This document shows positions 42,802 to 50,867 of a DNA stretch of 64,000 nt, piece after piece. The position numbers and the translations under genes were made by a program. The notes under the pieces are model-generated. The model had not been told where the DNA came from. It saw only the letters and a list, made by a program, of their open reading frames with translations, and did not search any database. Origin of the DNA: Myxococcales bacterium (GTDB lineage: Bacteria > Myxococcota_C > UBA6777); contig JACKEL010000009.1 of NCBI GenBank assembly GCA_020632975.1, forward strand, positions 186,001 through 250,000, in the 5' to 3' direction. Within the stretch, counting starts at the first letter, position 1; each line of letters opens with the position of its first letter.

Positions 42802-42956
42802 AGGGGAGATGAGAACAAGAACTTTTCTGCCCATACAGAATAACGTTGGAATCATCATCCAAAGTACGTAGGTTCGAGTCCTACCCGCGCTTTATGGCGC
42901 GGTAGTTTAGTGGTCAATGCTTGGACAGTTGCCTTCCTTGTTCTCTTCTCCCTTTT
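42802..42956 (+). ncRNA. Y RNA (YrlA-like) that mimics a circularly permuted tRNA
   Basis: The order of tRNA parts is reversed. First comes the 3' half: TCCAA (42858-42862), five bases, T arm GTAGG-TTCGAGT-CCTAC (42868-42884), acceptor strand CCGCGCT (42885-42891). A TTAT loop follows, then the 5' half: GGCGCGG (42896-42902), TA, D arm GTTTAGTGGTCAAT, GC, TTGGA (42921-42925). Acceptor strands pair over seven bases including one G-U; TTGGA pairs with TCCAA like an anticodon stem. The two ends pair in a long helix: GGGAGATGAGAACAAG (42804-42819) with CTTGTTCTCTTCTCCC (42937-42952), 15 of 16 pairs, followed by TTTT. This is the layout known for bacterial YrlA RNAs: a Ro-binding end helix and a tRNA-like module closed by a loop at its acceptor end. 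The next gene encodes a Ro60-like protein. A possible -10 (TAGAAT) lies at 42777-42782; the upstream boundary is approximate. Confidence 0.8.
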
Positions 42957-43036
42957 CCTCTTGATTCTTCCTTATCGCCCAATTCATCGACTTTTATACG
43001 ATCGAAGATATCGGCCCTCTCGTCAAAGGAGGCAAG

Positions 43037-44716
43037 ATGACCGAAGCACTACAACTACGCAATCAAAGCATGCAACGCTTCCAACAAGCCCTGGAATCCT
43101 CGGTAGAACAGGCTCAAAAGACAGCCAACACCTTGGAACAATACCTCGACATCGCTGCGATCTCGACAGGGCGCGCGAGCTTTTACAACACCCAAGAAGA
43201 ACAAGTTGCCGCAGAGTCCAATGCTCACGCGACTCTTTTGGCCGTGGATCGCGGTATCTACGCGTTGATGGCAGGACTGCCAGGCGCATCTGACCGCAGC
43301 CTTCAGCAGATCTTGCAACATCTGCTCGACGCACCACGCCAAGCTGAGCAAAGCTACCTCTTGAGCGAAGATGAAGAAGCCACCGTCTTGGCTTGGATCT
43401 GTGAACAACTCCCGATCACACGGCTGTTGAAGCTCTTTGTGTCGATGCGACAAGCTCGCGTCAACAACGCACGCGCGCGCAAGCTCATCTTGCGTTCCAT
43501 CCTTGGAAGCCATCGATTGCCTTTGTGGTGTACACGTTATCGCAAGAAGCTGCGTCTGGCCCTCAGTCACGCTTGGGGTCAACGTATGACAAGCATCTTG
43601 TGCGCGATCCTCAAAAAGCCCGAAGATGCACGAGAAAAACACGAGAAGCGCATCCTTCAACAACAAGTCCTGCGCTTCGCACCTGCCCACAAAGCTGCAA
43701 GTCTTTGTGAGTGTGTCTCATTTTTGTTTGGGAACGAAGCCGAAGACGCCAAAGAGCCCTTGTTACGGTCTTACCACGAAGCCAAATCAAGCCTCGAAGC
43801 GGGTCGCCTGCTGCCTTACGAAACCCTCGAAGGTCTCCGCAGCACATACCACAAAGACCGTACAAGCGCGGAAGTCCTCGAACTGACCAAAAAGCAGCTC
43901 ACAGACGGCCAAAAGATCGGGCTCCAACGCAAAGCTGAAGAAAGCCAAGTCACCGTAGAGATGGACCCTTTGCGCTACGATGCAACACGTCTCTACCTCT
44001 ACGCTTACGCACGTGGCATGACCCAAGAGATCCGCAAGGCCCTCAAGCAAAAAGCCCAAGAAGCCGCAGGACTCTTCCCGATCCAAGCAGATCGTGTGGG
44101 TATCCTCGTGGATGCTTCGGCTTCCATGGCAGGACACGATAGCCAAGCACTACGCCCGATCGCAACAAGCCTCGCAGTGTGCGACATGCTTCAAGAAGCC
44201 GCACGGATCGAAGCTTTCGTCGAGATCGCGGGTGGTCGCGTGGATGAACAAACACAGATGTTGCTTCCTGAAGGTGAAAGCTCCCTTGCGATGGGCTTGA
44301 TCCGCCTTCTGAAAAAAGGTCCTGACACGCTCTTTATCCTCTCAGATGGATACGAAAATGCCCCCGCTGGCCGGTTGGCAGAAGTCATCGAACAAGCCCG
44401 TAAACTCGGACTCAAGATGCCGATCTACCAATTGTCCCCCGTGGTCGCAGCAGAGTCCGCAGGCGTGCGCAGCTTGGCCCCCACGCAGATCGCTACATTG
44501 CCCATCAATGCGGCACATCAGATGGGCTTGCCTTTCTTCAAAGCGATGTTGCAACAAGAGCCCCAAAAGGCCCTTCCTTTGTTGTGTACAGAGCTTTGGT
44601 GCGGTCTTCAGAAAAAACAACTCGCGCAGAAAAAGCGCACAAACAAACCTCTCGCTTCATCCGAAACAGCCGAACTCAACGCACCCCAACCCCCTGCGAT
44701 GTCCGCGGCATCTTGA
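43037..44716 (+). CDS. Ro60/TROVE-like protein with vWA domain (Rsr type)
   Basis: Protein of 559 residues with AAAGGAGG before the start. The first 330 residues are helical repeats, with the segment KLILRSILGSHRLPLW, YRKKLRLALSHAWGQR resembling the TROVE module of Ro proteins. A vWA domain follows: VGILVDASASMAGHD near residue 355 (MIDAS DxSxS), ESSLAMGLIRLL and LFILSDGYENAPAG. The tail is Pro/Ala-rich. Ro proteins form a ring that binds misfolded RNAs in its hole and Y RNAs on its outside. The RNA encoded 80 bases upstream fits a Y RNA, which strongly supports this reading. The TROVE part is divergent, so a generic helical-vWA protein remains possible. Confidence 0.72.
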   Translation: MTEALQLRNQSMQRFQQALESSVEQAQKTANTLEQYLDIAAISTGRASFYNTQEEQVAAESNAHATLLAVDRGIYALMAGLPGASDRSLQQILQHLLDAPRQAEQSYLLSEDEEATVLAWICEQLPITRLLKLFVSMRQARVNNARARKLILRSILGSHRLPLWCTRYRKKLRLALSHAWGQRMTSILCAILKKPEDAREKHEKRILQQQVLRFAPAHKAASLCECVSFLFGNEAEDAKEPLLRSYHEAKSSLEAGRLLPYETLEGLRSTYHKDRTSAEVLELTKKQLTDGQKIGLQRKAEESQVTVEMDPLRYDATRLYLYAYARGMTQEIRKALKQKAQEAAGLFPIQADRVGILVDASASMAGHDSQALRPIATSLAVCDMLQEAARIEAFVEIAGGRVDEQTQMLLPEGESSLAMGLIRLLKKGPDTLFILSDGYENAPAGRLAEVIEQARKLGLKMPIYQLSPVVAAESAGVRSLAPTQIATLPINAAHQMGLPFFKAMLQQEPQKALPLLCTELWCGLQKKQLAQKKRTNKPLASSETAELNAPQPPAMSAAS

Positions 44717-44733
44717 AGTGAAGGAGGATCACC

Positions 44734-45813
44734 ATGTTGAAAAAACTCTTTGGTAAAAACGCCAAGACCACAGACGAACAAGCCCAAAGCTCCAAAGCCT
44801 CCGAACCTACGCTCGCAGCGCTTTTGCACGGCCTCAAACCTGGCCGTATGCAAAGCGTTGGTGTGATGCAAGTGATCCCTTTGCTTGGCGAGATCGATGA
44901 CGACCGCTTTGCAGCACCCGACAAAGCACGCGTATGGACCGAAGGATACGGTAACCTCAACTTTGAGAACAAAGGCGAACAAACCGTGTTGGTGCCCTGC
45001 CACACAGGTTACATCGTCGAAGAAGCCGCCCAAGACCACGCGATGGCACACGCCGCAGTCATCCCACCCAAAAAGAAAGAAGGGTTCAAGACTGCGATGT
45101 GTATCCAACAAACCCAAGGTGGATACATCAGTTCGGGCGAACACAAGATGATGATCTTGCCCTATGCTCTACGCGAAAGTGCACACGAAAAGCGACAAGT
45201 GGAAACCTTCAATAAGCTTTGGAGTGATATCTCTGCTTGGAACAAACGCTTTGGACTTTCTGAGATGGGCAACCTCGTTCTCTTTACAAAACACTTCCAA
45301 AAACAATTGGATGAGTTTGTGGCAGAGTTTGAGTGTCTCCCCAAACAACAAGGTGCGATCATCCTGATCGGCGGTGAAGTCGTGGGCATCGAACGCGCCC
45401 CATCAAGCGACTTCTTCAAGTCCGTTTGGTCCGCCCTGATCCGTGAGTGCTATGGTTCAGAAGCCATCGCTTACAGCCAAAGCATGGACAAAGATGCGAT
45501 CATCCCAGGAACACGGGTTCCACTTCGCCAAGAAGGTATCCGCTCCCTCGACGATCTTGCCCAAGCACTCGAAGAAGCGGAAGCCAAAGAAGAAGAGATC
45601 GCACGCGCAGAAGTTCGTCGCTTGCTCGATCTCCCGATCCAAACAACCCAAGAAAGCACGACCCAAGGACTCGATATCGAAACCTTGCAGTCAGAAACCT
45701 TCCTTGGTCAGTTGATCCGCGACAAAGAACGTGTTTGTTATGCGTCCCTCTTCCTTTCCAAACAGGCGCGTCGCCGCCAAGCTTGGAAAGATGCCCCTTC
45801 TTTCTCGATCTGA
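44734..45813 (+). CDS. ARPP-1 / DUF6569-like protein
   Basis: Protein of 359 residues, 17 bases after the Ro60-like gene, with AAGGAGG before the start. N-terminal 30 residues are Lys/Ser-rich. The middle resembles the ARPP-1 (DUF6569) family: a VIPLLG start, LVPCHTGYIVEEAAQ, GGYISSGEH, VETFNKLWSDISAWNKRFG and especially GAIILIGGEVVGIERAPSS followed by FFKSVWSALIRECYGSEAIA, which fits the family's closing block. ARPP-1 has been linked by genome context to ADP-ribose and RNA-related systems; its activity is not known to me. Sharing an operon with a Y RNA and Ro60-like gene suggests an RNA or nucleotide-linked role. Confidence 0.65.
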   Translation: MLKKLFGKNAKTTDEQAQSSKASEPTLAALLHGLKPGRMQSVGVMQVIPLLGEIDDDRFAAPDKARVWTEGYGNLNFENKGEQTVLVPCHTGYIVEEAAQDHAMAHAAVIPPKKKEGFKTAMCIQQTQGGYISSGEHKMMILPYALRESAHEKRQVETFNKLWSDISAWNKRFGLSEMGNLVLFTKHFQKQLDEFVAEFECLPKQQGAIILIGGEVVGIERAPSSDFFKSVWSALIRECYGSEAIAYSQSMDKDAIIPGTRVPLRQEGIRSLDDLAQALEEAEAKEEEIARAEVRRLLDLPIQTTQESTTQGLDIETLQSETFLGQLIRDKERVCYASLFLSKQARRRQAWKDAPSFSI

Positions 45814-45825
45814 TCCCCCACCCGA

Positions 45826-46245
45826 TCAATCCAAATCATCAGGACTCATCCAAGGCGGCGAAGGCGCTCCTTCAAGGATCGTGACTTGCCACATCGCAAC
45901 GTCACACTTTGGTGGGAGACCATTCAAAAAGGCCTCCAAACAAGCTCCTTTTTGGATCGCATCGACAGGCAACCACCATATCCCATCATCGGGCGGGATC
46001 GCCTCATGGTACGCTGCCACACACAAACGAAACTCGATCTTCTCACCACAACGCATCCCTCCGTCTGCGTGGAAGACCTGTATCACTTCAGCTTGGACCA
46101 CCGCTTCTCCCGGCATCTTTGCTGGCAAGACCACATGGTCGAGCTGCACCTGCACGTGGTAGCGCGCTTTCTGACGAGCCTGAATATATGTTTCTGCTGG
46201 TAACATCCACACCGCTCCCAATTGGTTCGCATCGTCTTCATGCAT
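45826..46245 (-). CDS. Hypothetical protein
   Basis: About 139 residues from the ATG at 46245; the frame extends to a TTG at 46299 with 18 more basic residues. No ribosome site is obvious for either start. The sequence is mixed alpha/beta with several Trp (GAVWMLPAE, DGIWWLPVDA) and many Gln/Val strands (RYHVQVQLDHVVLP). There is no signal peptide or known motif. It converges on the ARPP-1-like gene with 12 bases between stops. Confidence 0.5.
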   Translation of the reverse strand: MHEDDANQLGAVWMLPAETYIQARQKARYHVQVQLDHVVLPAKMPGEAVVQAEVIQVFHADGGMRCGEKIEFRLCVAAYHEAIPPDDGIWWLPVDAIQKGACLEAFLNGLPPKCDVAMWQVTILEGAPSPPWMSPDDLD

Positions 46246-46435
46246 CTTGAACGGGCGCTTTCTCGACACTTTTCTAGCACGCCCGTCCCATGGACTCAAG
46301 CATCCACTTTTCCACGTGATCCGCTTTGTCGCCTCGTTTTGTGTTCACGTGACACCTTCTGTCACGGCTTTCTTGTAGGAAAAAGATCACGTTACGCGGC
46401 TCACCGCTCACGCCCGAAAGAAAGGATGCCACACC

Positions 46436-47563
46436 ATGATGCAGTCGATAGAACACATTGTTTGGGACAAGATCACACACGCCCACGGAAACGCTAGCGA
46501 CCTACCCTACAAACTCCACGCTCTGCGATCCCCCCTCAAACATGAACGAGAAGAAGCACTCTCTTGGTGCTACGAAGCCCTTTGGCACCACGGTGTTGTC
46601 TTTGAAGCTAGCGCTGCATCCATCCCCTTGCTTCTTGAAATGCTCCAAGATCCAGGCGTCGAAGACAAAGAAGAACTCCTTCTACTCCTCGCTCACCTCG
46701 CCACAGGTGAAACTTGCCCCAATGCCTACGAGATCCCACAACATCGACGCATGAATCTCGTCCTTCCTGGAAGCGAAGAAGCACCCCCCCTAGAAACGGC
46801 TTGGCTCCAACGCACGCACGAAGAAGCACGCAAAGGTATCGACCTCTACACAAGATGTCTTCACGCGCCACAGGCCGCGCTACGCGTCAATGCAGCCTTC
46901 CTGTTGGCCTGCTTCCCCCTCGAAGGCAAACGCATCCAACAAGCTCTCCTGCGACGCCTCGACATCGAAGAAGATCCCTGCGTCCTCGCAAGCATCCTGA
47001 TGAGCTTTGGCGTCCTCGAACTCGAAGACCATCTGATCGAACCACTTCTCGAAGGTTACCTAGACTCCGCTTTCCCCGCACTCGTAAGACTCGCAGCAGC
47101 CGTGTCCCTCACACGACAAAATCCCCAACACCCTTCGCGTAATGCACTCCGCATCTTGATGCACGCACTCACCATCTCCGAAGTATCCGACCTCTACGCA
47201 ACACTTCCTTGGGCTGAGTTCGACACCGCTGGCGATATCAGCCGACTCCTCTGTCGCCTCGGTCGCGGTGTCCCCGAGTTCGTCATCCCCCGCTTGCTCG
47301 ACTTGTTACCCATCGTGGACCCCTACAGCGCTGTCCACATGACCTATACCCTGCTCGACCTCTCTGGACTCGAATCCCCCGCTGAAGCTTCTCGACTCGA
47401 CACCACACAACGCGAGATCCTTCAAGCCCTCGTCGAAACCAAACACCTCTGGACCCTCTCTCACGAGATCGCCGCAACGCTCGATCTCTTCGGCCTACCC
47501 GACAATCGCGGCGCGCTCCTCGCCTTTCTACAGGCTCCCGCGCATCTGCAAATTGCTTCCTGA
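46436..47563 (+). CDS. HEAT-repeat protein
   Basis: Cytoplasmic protein of 375 residues with GAAAGGA ahead of the ATG at 46436. Helical pairs are visible from the start (LPYKLHALRSPLKHEREEAL, AALRVNAAFLLACFPLEGKR, FPALVRLAAAVSLTRQNP). Each matches HEAT/PBS repeats. An insert around 90-130 breaks the repeat pattern. Related proteins are often annotated as HEAT-repeat proteins of unknown role. It is followed by the large repeat array. Confidence 0.75.
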   Translation: MMQSIEHIVWDKITHAHGNASDLPYKLHALRSPLKHEREEALSWCYEALWHHGVVFEASAASIPLLLEMLQDPGVEDKEELLLLLAHLATGETCPNAYEIPQHRRMNLVLPGSEEAPPLETAWLQRTHEEARKGIDLYTRCLHAPQAALRVNAAFLLACFPLEGKRIQQALLRRLDIEEDPCVLASILMSFGVLELEDHLIEPLLEGYLDSAFPALVRLAAAVSLTRQNPQHPSRNALRILMHALTISEVSDLYATLPWAEFDTAGDISRLLCRLGRGVPEFVIPRLLDLLPIVDPYSAVHMTYTLLDLSGLESPAEASRLDTTQREILQALVETKHLWTLSHEIAATLDLFGLPDNRGALLAFLQAPAHLQIAS

Positions 47564-47566
47564 TTT

Positions 47567-48050
47567 CCCGAAAGATTCGGGCGGGCACGGAGGCCCGCCC
47601 CAGAAAATTCGCCACGAGGCCCGCCCCAGATATATCTATATCCGCGGAATATCGGGCGGGCACGGAGGCCCGCCCCAGATATATCTATATCCTATATCCG
47701 CGGAATATCGGGCGGGCACGGAGGCCCGCCCCTCTAAATATAAAAAGAGAAAAATCTATCTCCGCGGAATATCTGATGGGCACGGAGGCCCGCCCCAGAA
47801 AATAACCTATCTTTTCATATAGTTGACGATGGCACGGAGGCCCGCCCCAAATCTATATCCGTGGAATATCGGGCGGGCACGGAGGCCATCTGTACCAACT
47901 AATTCCTACCTCATTGATAATAAAAGGAAAATCAAATAGCTTTCTTTTGGAAAATCACGAGAGTTTGGTGAGGCCCGCCCCCTAAAATAACCTATCTATT
48001 CCATCCATCCCGCATCACGGGCGGGCTTCCATGCCCGCCCCTATCCCATC
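47567..48050. repeat. Array of about eight palindromic (REP-like) elements between converging genes
   Basis: Units carry the hairpin GGGCGGGC-ACGGAG-GCCCGCCC or a damaged form of it, with linkers rich in ATATATCTATATCCGCGGAATATC. Intact or near-intact stems lie near 47581, 47655 and 47711; the units near 47775, 47830, 47872 and 47970 are degraded, some with only the right half. The last element at about 48017-48040 has the loop TTCCAT and points the other way. This is the same family as 241-380 (reverse orientation). The gap 47564-48059 contains no credible gene. The array lies at the end of the HEAT gene and of the DMT exporter gene. Confidence 0.85.
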
Positions 48051-48059
48051 TATCTATCT

Positions 48060-49058
48060 TTAAGGCGCAAGCATTCCCTTTTGGCGGCGCTCAGACCAAA
48101 CCACCCACGCCACGCTAAGCAAGAGCACAGGCCCACCAAACCAAGCACCGTGGCTTGGGGCTTCCGAAAGGATCATCCAAGCGAGCGCAGCCGAGCCGAT
48201 GGGCTCCAAGAGAAGAACAATGGAGATGATATCCGCGCGAACGTAGCGCAACGCCCAGCTCATCGCGTTGTGGCCTATCATCTGTGGAAGCAGCGCCATC
48301 GACAGAAACAACGCCCAGACTTCCCATCCAAATCCCCACAGCGGCGCCTTCCAAAGAAGGGCCAAGATCAGCAAAACGCCCCATGCTCCAGCCAAAGTCG
48401 CGGAGGCATAGGACCAAAGATCGAGTTGCGCTCGAACGCGTCGCCCCAACAGAAGATAACCGCTTGCAGCGATGGCCCCCAACAAAGCGAGGGCGTTACC
48501 AAGCAAAGGTTGTGGTGCGCCTGCGATCTTCATATCGAGGGCAACGATCCCCGCGCCAAGAAGGGCAAGTCCAACACCTGCCCATGCTTGCCAAGAGAGC
48601 TTTTCTTCGGCGACCCAAGGAGACAAAAGCCCCACCCAGATGGGGTTTGTGGTGACCAACAAGACTGAAGCAGCGACACTTGTATAAGAAAGACTGCTGA
48701 TCCAAGCCCCAAAGTGGATACCAAGGCACAAGCCCGAGGCCAACAAGCGCCATCGTTGGGGGGAGGAAAGAGAGAAGAGATCTTTTCGGCGTCGATGTGA
48801 GCGCCACAAAGGTAGGAGCAACAAGCTCGCAAAAGTCACGCGCCAAAATGCGATGCTCAAGGGTGGAGCGGCTTTGGCAAGGCGGATCAAGATCGCAGAA
48901 GCGGAAACAGCGAGGAGCCCGATTCCTAAGACCAACACCAGTTTCCACATAGGCACAGAAAACGCCTCAGAAAGAGGCCCTTCTTGTTCGGTTGCGCTGA
49001 GCGATGTTTCTCGCGTCCCCTCCCCAGCACGCCCCAACCCAACTTTTCCATCAGACAT
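48060..49058 (-). CDS. EamA/DMT-superfamily transporter
   Basis: Inner-membrane protein of 332 residues with ten predicted helices in two EamA halves (MWKLVLVLGIGLLAVSAS; ALALLGAIAASGYLLLGRR). Hallmarks: PPLSIAFWRVTFASLLLLPL, TSVAASVLLVTTNPIWVGLL, and VRADIISIVLLLEPIGSAAL. Members export amino acids or metabolites; the substrate here is not indicated. The ATG at 49058 overlaps the stop of the upstream gene (49051-49053), which argues for coupled translation; a start at 48950 would remove a polar N-terminal leader of 36 residues. Confidence 0.85.
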   Translation of the reverse strand: MSDGKVGLGRAGEGTRETSLSATEQEGPLSEAFSVPMWKLVLVLGIGLLAVSASAILIRLAKAAPPLSIAFWRVTFASLLLLPLWRSHRRRKDLFSLSSPQRWRLLASGLCLGIHFGAWISSLSYTSVAASVLLVTTNPIWVGLLSPWVAEEKLSWQAWAGVGLALLGAGIVALDMKIAGAPQPLLGNALALLGAIAASGYLLLGRRVRAQLDLWSYASATLAGAWGVLLILALLWKAPLWGFGWEVWALFLSMALLPQMIGHNAMSWALRYVRADIISIVLLLEPIGSAALAWMILSEAPSHGAWFGGPVLLLSVAWVVWSERRQKGMLAP

Positions 49059-49989
49059 TGTGCAAGAGCACCCCATGAGAAAAATAGCTTTCCAAAAAGT
49101 CCTTATCTTCTGGAAGACTACAGCTTAAGAGTTCGCGTAAGAAAGCACGAATCGATTTGGGGTTGGGCCAAAAAGCCCACAGCGACGACGATTCACTTTG
49201 GGACCACAGCCCCAAGCGTTGTTCTTGGCTGCCCACAAAAACGATACCTCGTTCGGGGGTACGATGATCTTTGGTGGGTAGGGTGCGAAGCTGTAATTCG
49301 ACGCGTTCGTCGCCAGACAAAACGTCGTACCAAGCTTGAAACTCTGGCCCAAACCAGAAAAGCCCGTCTTCTTCGACCAAAAATCGATGTTCAAGAAGAG
49401 CGCCCACCAAGGACTCTGCGCGTTTTGCAAAGGGCTTGGAGAGTGGATGCACCAAAGTCCCGTGCGACAAAGCAGAACGCTTGAAAGCCTCCGCAGCTTC
49501 TTTGGGAGGTTGTAGCCGCATACCTTCGTCCATCCACAACGCAAACACCCGCAACAACGCAGGTTCCAAGCGCAAGGGACGACCGGACAAGGTGGAAGAA
49601 GGAGCGAGTTGTTTGGTCAGATTTTCAGCAAGGCGTTCAAGGCGGATGGGCCGCGAAAAAGTGCATGTGTCTTGATGATCGAATCTCGCAAAGACAGCGA
49701 CATCTCCTTGGAGAAAGTAAGCCGTTCGCTGGTTACTTCCCAAAGAGAAAGACGTCACTTTCAATTGCGCTTCTGGACAGGCGATCACCTGAAGGGCGCG
49801 TTGTGCTTCTTCGCACAAGCCTTCTCCCTCCAAAAGCACACCTTGACGTGTGAGAGACACACGGTGTGCGGACAAGTCCTCCGTTTTTCCCCGTAGCATG
49901 GGCGCGAAAGGACAAGCGTCTGTGACAGAAAAGGTGCGTTCGTTCAACAAAGCTCTCATCGCTTTGTAATGCACCTGATAAAGAGACAT
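49051..49989 (-). CDS. Hypothetical protein
   Basis: Protein of 312 residues with GGAG seven bases before the ATG at 49989. It is alpha/beta and Leu/Arg-rich, without a signal peptide or membrane span. Visible segments: SLTRQGVLLEGEGLCEEAQRA, DVAVFARFDHQDTC, RPLRLEPALLRVFALWMDEG and GLFWFGPEFQAWYDVLSGDE. No family recognised. It overlaps the DMT exporter start, so the two are probably co-expressed. Confidence 0.65.
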   Translation of the reverse strand: MSLYQVHYKAMRALLNERTFSVTDACPFAPMLRGKTEDLSAHRVSLTRQGVLLEGEGLCEEAQRALQVIACPEAQLKVTSFSLGSNQRTAYFLQGDVAVFARFDHQDTCTFSRPIRLERLAENLTKQLAPSSTLSGRPLRLEPALLRVFALWMDEGMRLQPPKEAAEAFKRSALSHGTLVHPLSKPFAKRAESLVGALLEHRFLVEEDGLFWFGPEFQAWYDVLSGDERVELQLRTLPTKDHRTPERGIVFVGSQEQRLGLWSQSESSSLWAFWPNPKSIRAFLRELLSCSLPEDKDFLESYFSHGVLLHNV

Positions 49990-50238
49990 GAAGCTTCTCC
50001 GTCCTTACATGAGATGACCTACACCAATACGTTGAAAGTATTGTGTAAGTTTGCCTTGCAAAGCCACCGAGACAAAAACATGTGTGTGTTTTCGTAAAAG
50101 GTGAAGTTGCTTTTACACACTTCAAACCAGAAGCATGTCGTCATCTGCTCCAATATAAGGCACACAGAAAAGAAAAACAAAAGTTGTGCGATAACCGTCC
50201 CCCGCACGACCCAAACCTTGCTTCCCCCAAAGAAAATC

Positions 50239-50493
50239 TTACTTCGCCTCTGCACCACTCCAAAAGTCTTCGTGGAGCAACCAACGCAGATTACCAGAGA
50301 TCGCTTTTTTTGTTCGTTTCCCAGCCTCTTCATGACGGGTCATCACCTCGTCATCGATGTGGGCCGCGCCTGTCCATGGTCCATCAAAGTGCTGGGATGG
50401 CATAGGAACACCTCGTCGCGAAGAGAGGTTCCACTCCACGGGTGCCATCCCGGGCAAAATGTCAGAGCTGGATGGGTCAGCAAGTTTAGGCAT
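50239..50493 (-). CDS. Small hypothetical protein with strong ribosome site
   Basis: Open frame of 84 residues; AAGGAGG lies four bases before the ATG at 50493. The protein begins MPKLADPSSSDILPG and contains MPSQHFDGPWTG, TRHEEAGKRTKKAISGN and WLLHEDFWSG. Hydrophilic, no signal peptide, no known motif. The strong site and isolated position argue for a real gene; length and lack of homologues known to me argue for caution. The flanking 49990-50238 holds nothing I can name. Confidence 0.55.
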   Translation of the reverse strand: MPKLADPSSSDILPGMAPVEWNLSSRRGVPMPSQHFDGPWTGAAHIDDEVMTRHEEAGKRTKKAISGNLRWLLHEDFWSGAEAK

Positions 50494-50867
50494 GGGGCCT
50501 CCTTCAGGATCAAAAACCAATCAAGTGAGAAACGACATCCGTCACATGTCGCAAACATCCATGGGGAAAAAAACACCCCCACCACGTGGGGGCAACATCT
50601 TTGAAACAAAAATCGCAGAATAGATACGCAGAAAAGAAAAAAAGATTACGCAACCAACCAAAGATGAACCCCTCAACTTGGTAGGGTTTATGCGTGAGCT
50701 TTTATGTATCGCGGATCTGCGGGATAGAAAACGGTTTCCCCAAGCACTTCCTGAACACCTCAAGCAACAGAAAGTCACAAAGAAACGTAGGGTGACAAAG
50801 ATACAGAGGTTTTTCTCCTTGTCAACCCATGCCCCACCAAAGCACTTTTAAGAAAGGGATGTTACGC
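50494..50867. other. A/T-richer gap without a gene
   Basis: No credible coding sequence is seen; frames crossing it run through a terminator and have odd composition. The only clear element is the hairpin at 50576-50592. The part 50600-50820 is richer in A and T than its surroundings. Confidence 0.5.
50567..50592 (-). terminator. Intrinsic terminator, minus strand
   Basis: CCCCCAC (50576-50582) and GTGGGGG (50586-50592) form a 7-bp GC stem with a three-base loop; on the minus strand it is followed by TG and seven T's (forward A's 50567-50573). It lies 276 bases beyond the GMC oxidoreductase stop and upstream of the small gene at 50493, so it would end the oxidoreductase transcript. Confidence 0.75.

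Noticed and set aside
42846..42925. A true permuted tRNA gene that is processed to a functional tRNA
   Set aside because: Bacteria lack the splicing endonuclease used for permuted tRNAs; the anticodon region is interrupted, no CCA is encoded, and the long end helix plus the Ro60-like neighbour fit a Y RNA better.
42910..43293. Plus-strand 127-codon frame starting in the Y RNA
   Set aside because: It begins inside the tRNA-like fold and overlaps the Ro60-like gene in another frame.
47553..47822. Plus-strand open frame encoding GGHGGPP repeats
   Set aside because: It is the translation of the palindromic array and has no ribosome site.
50101..50604. Plus-strand 167-codon frame
   Set aside because: Overlaps the better supported 84-codon gene and the minus-strand terminator; composition is unlike the neighbours.
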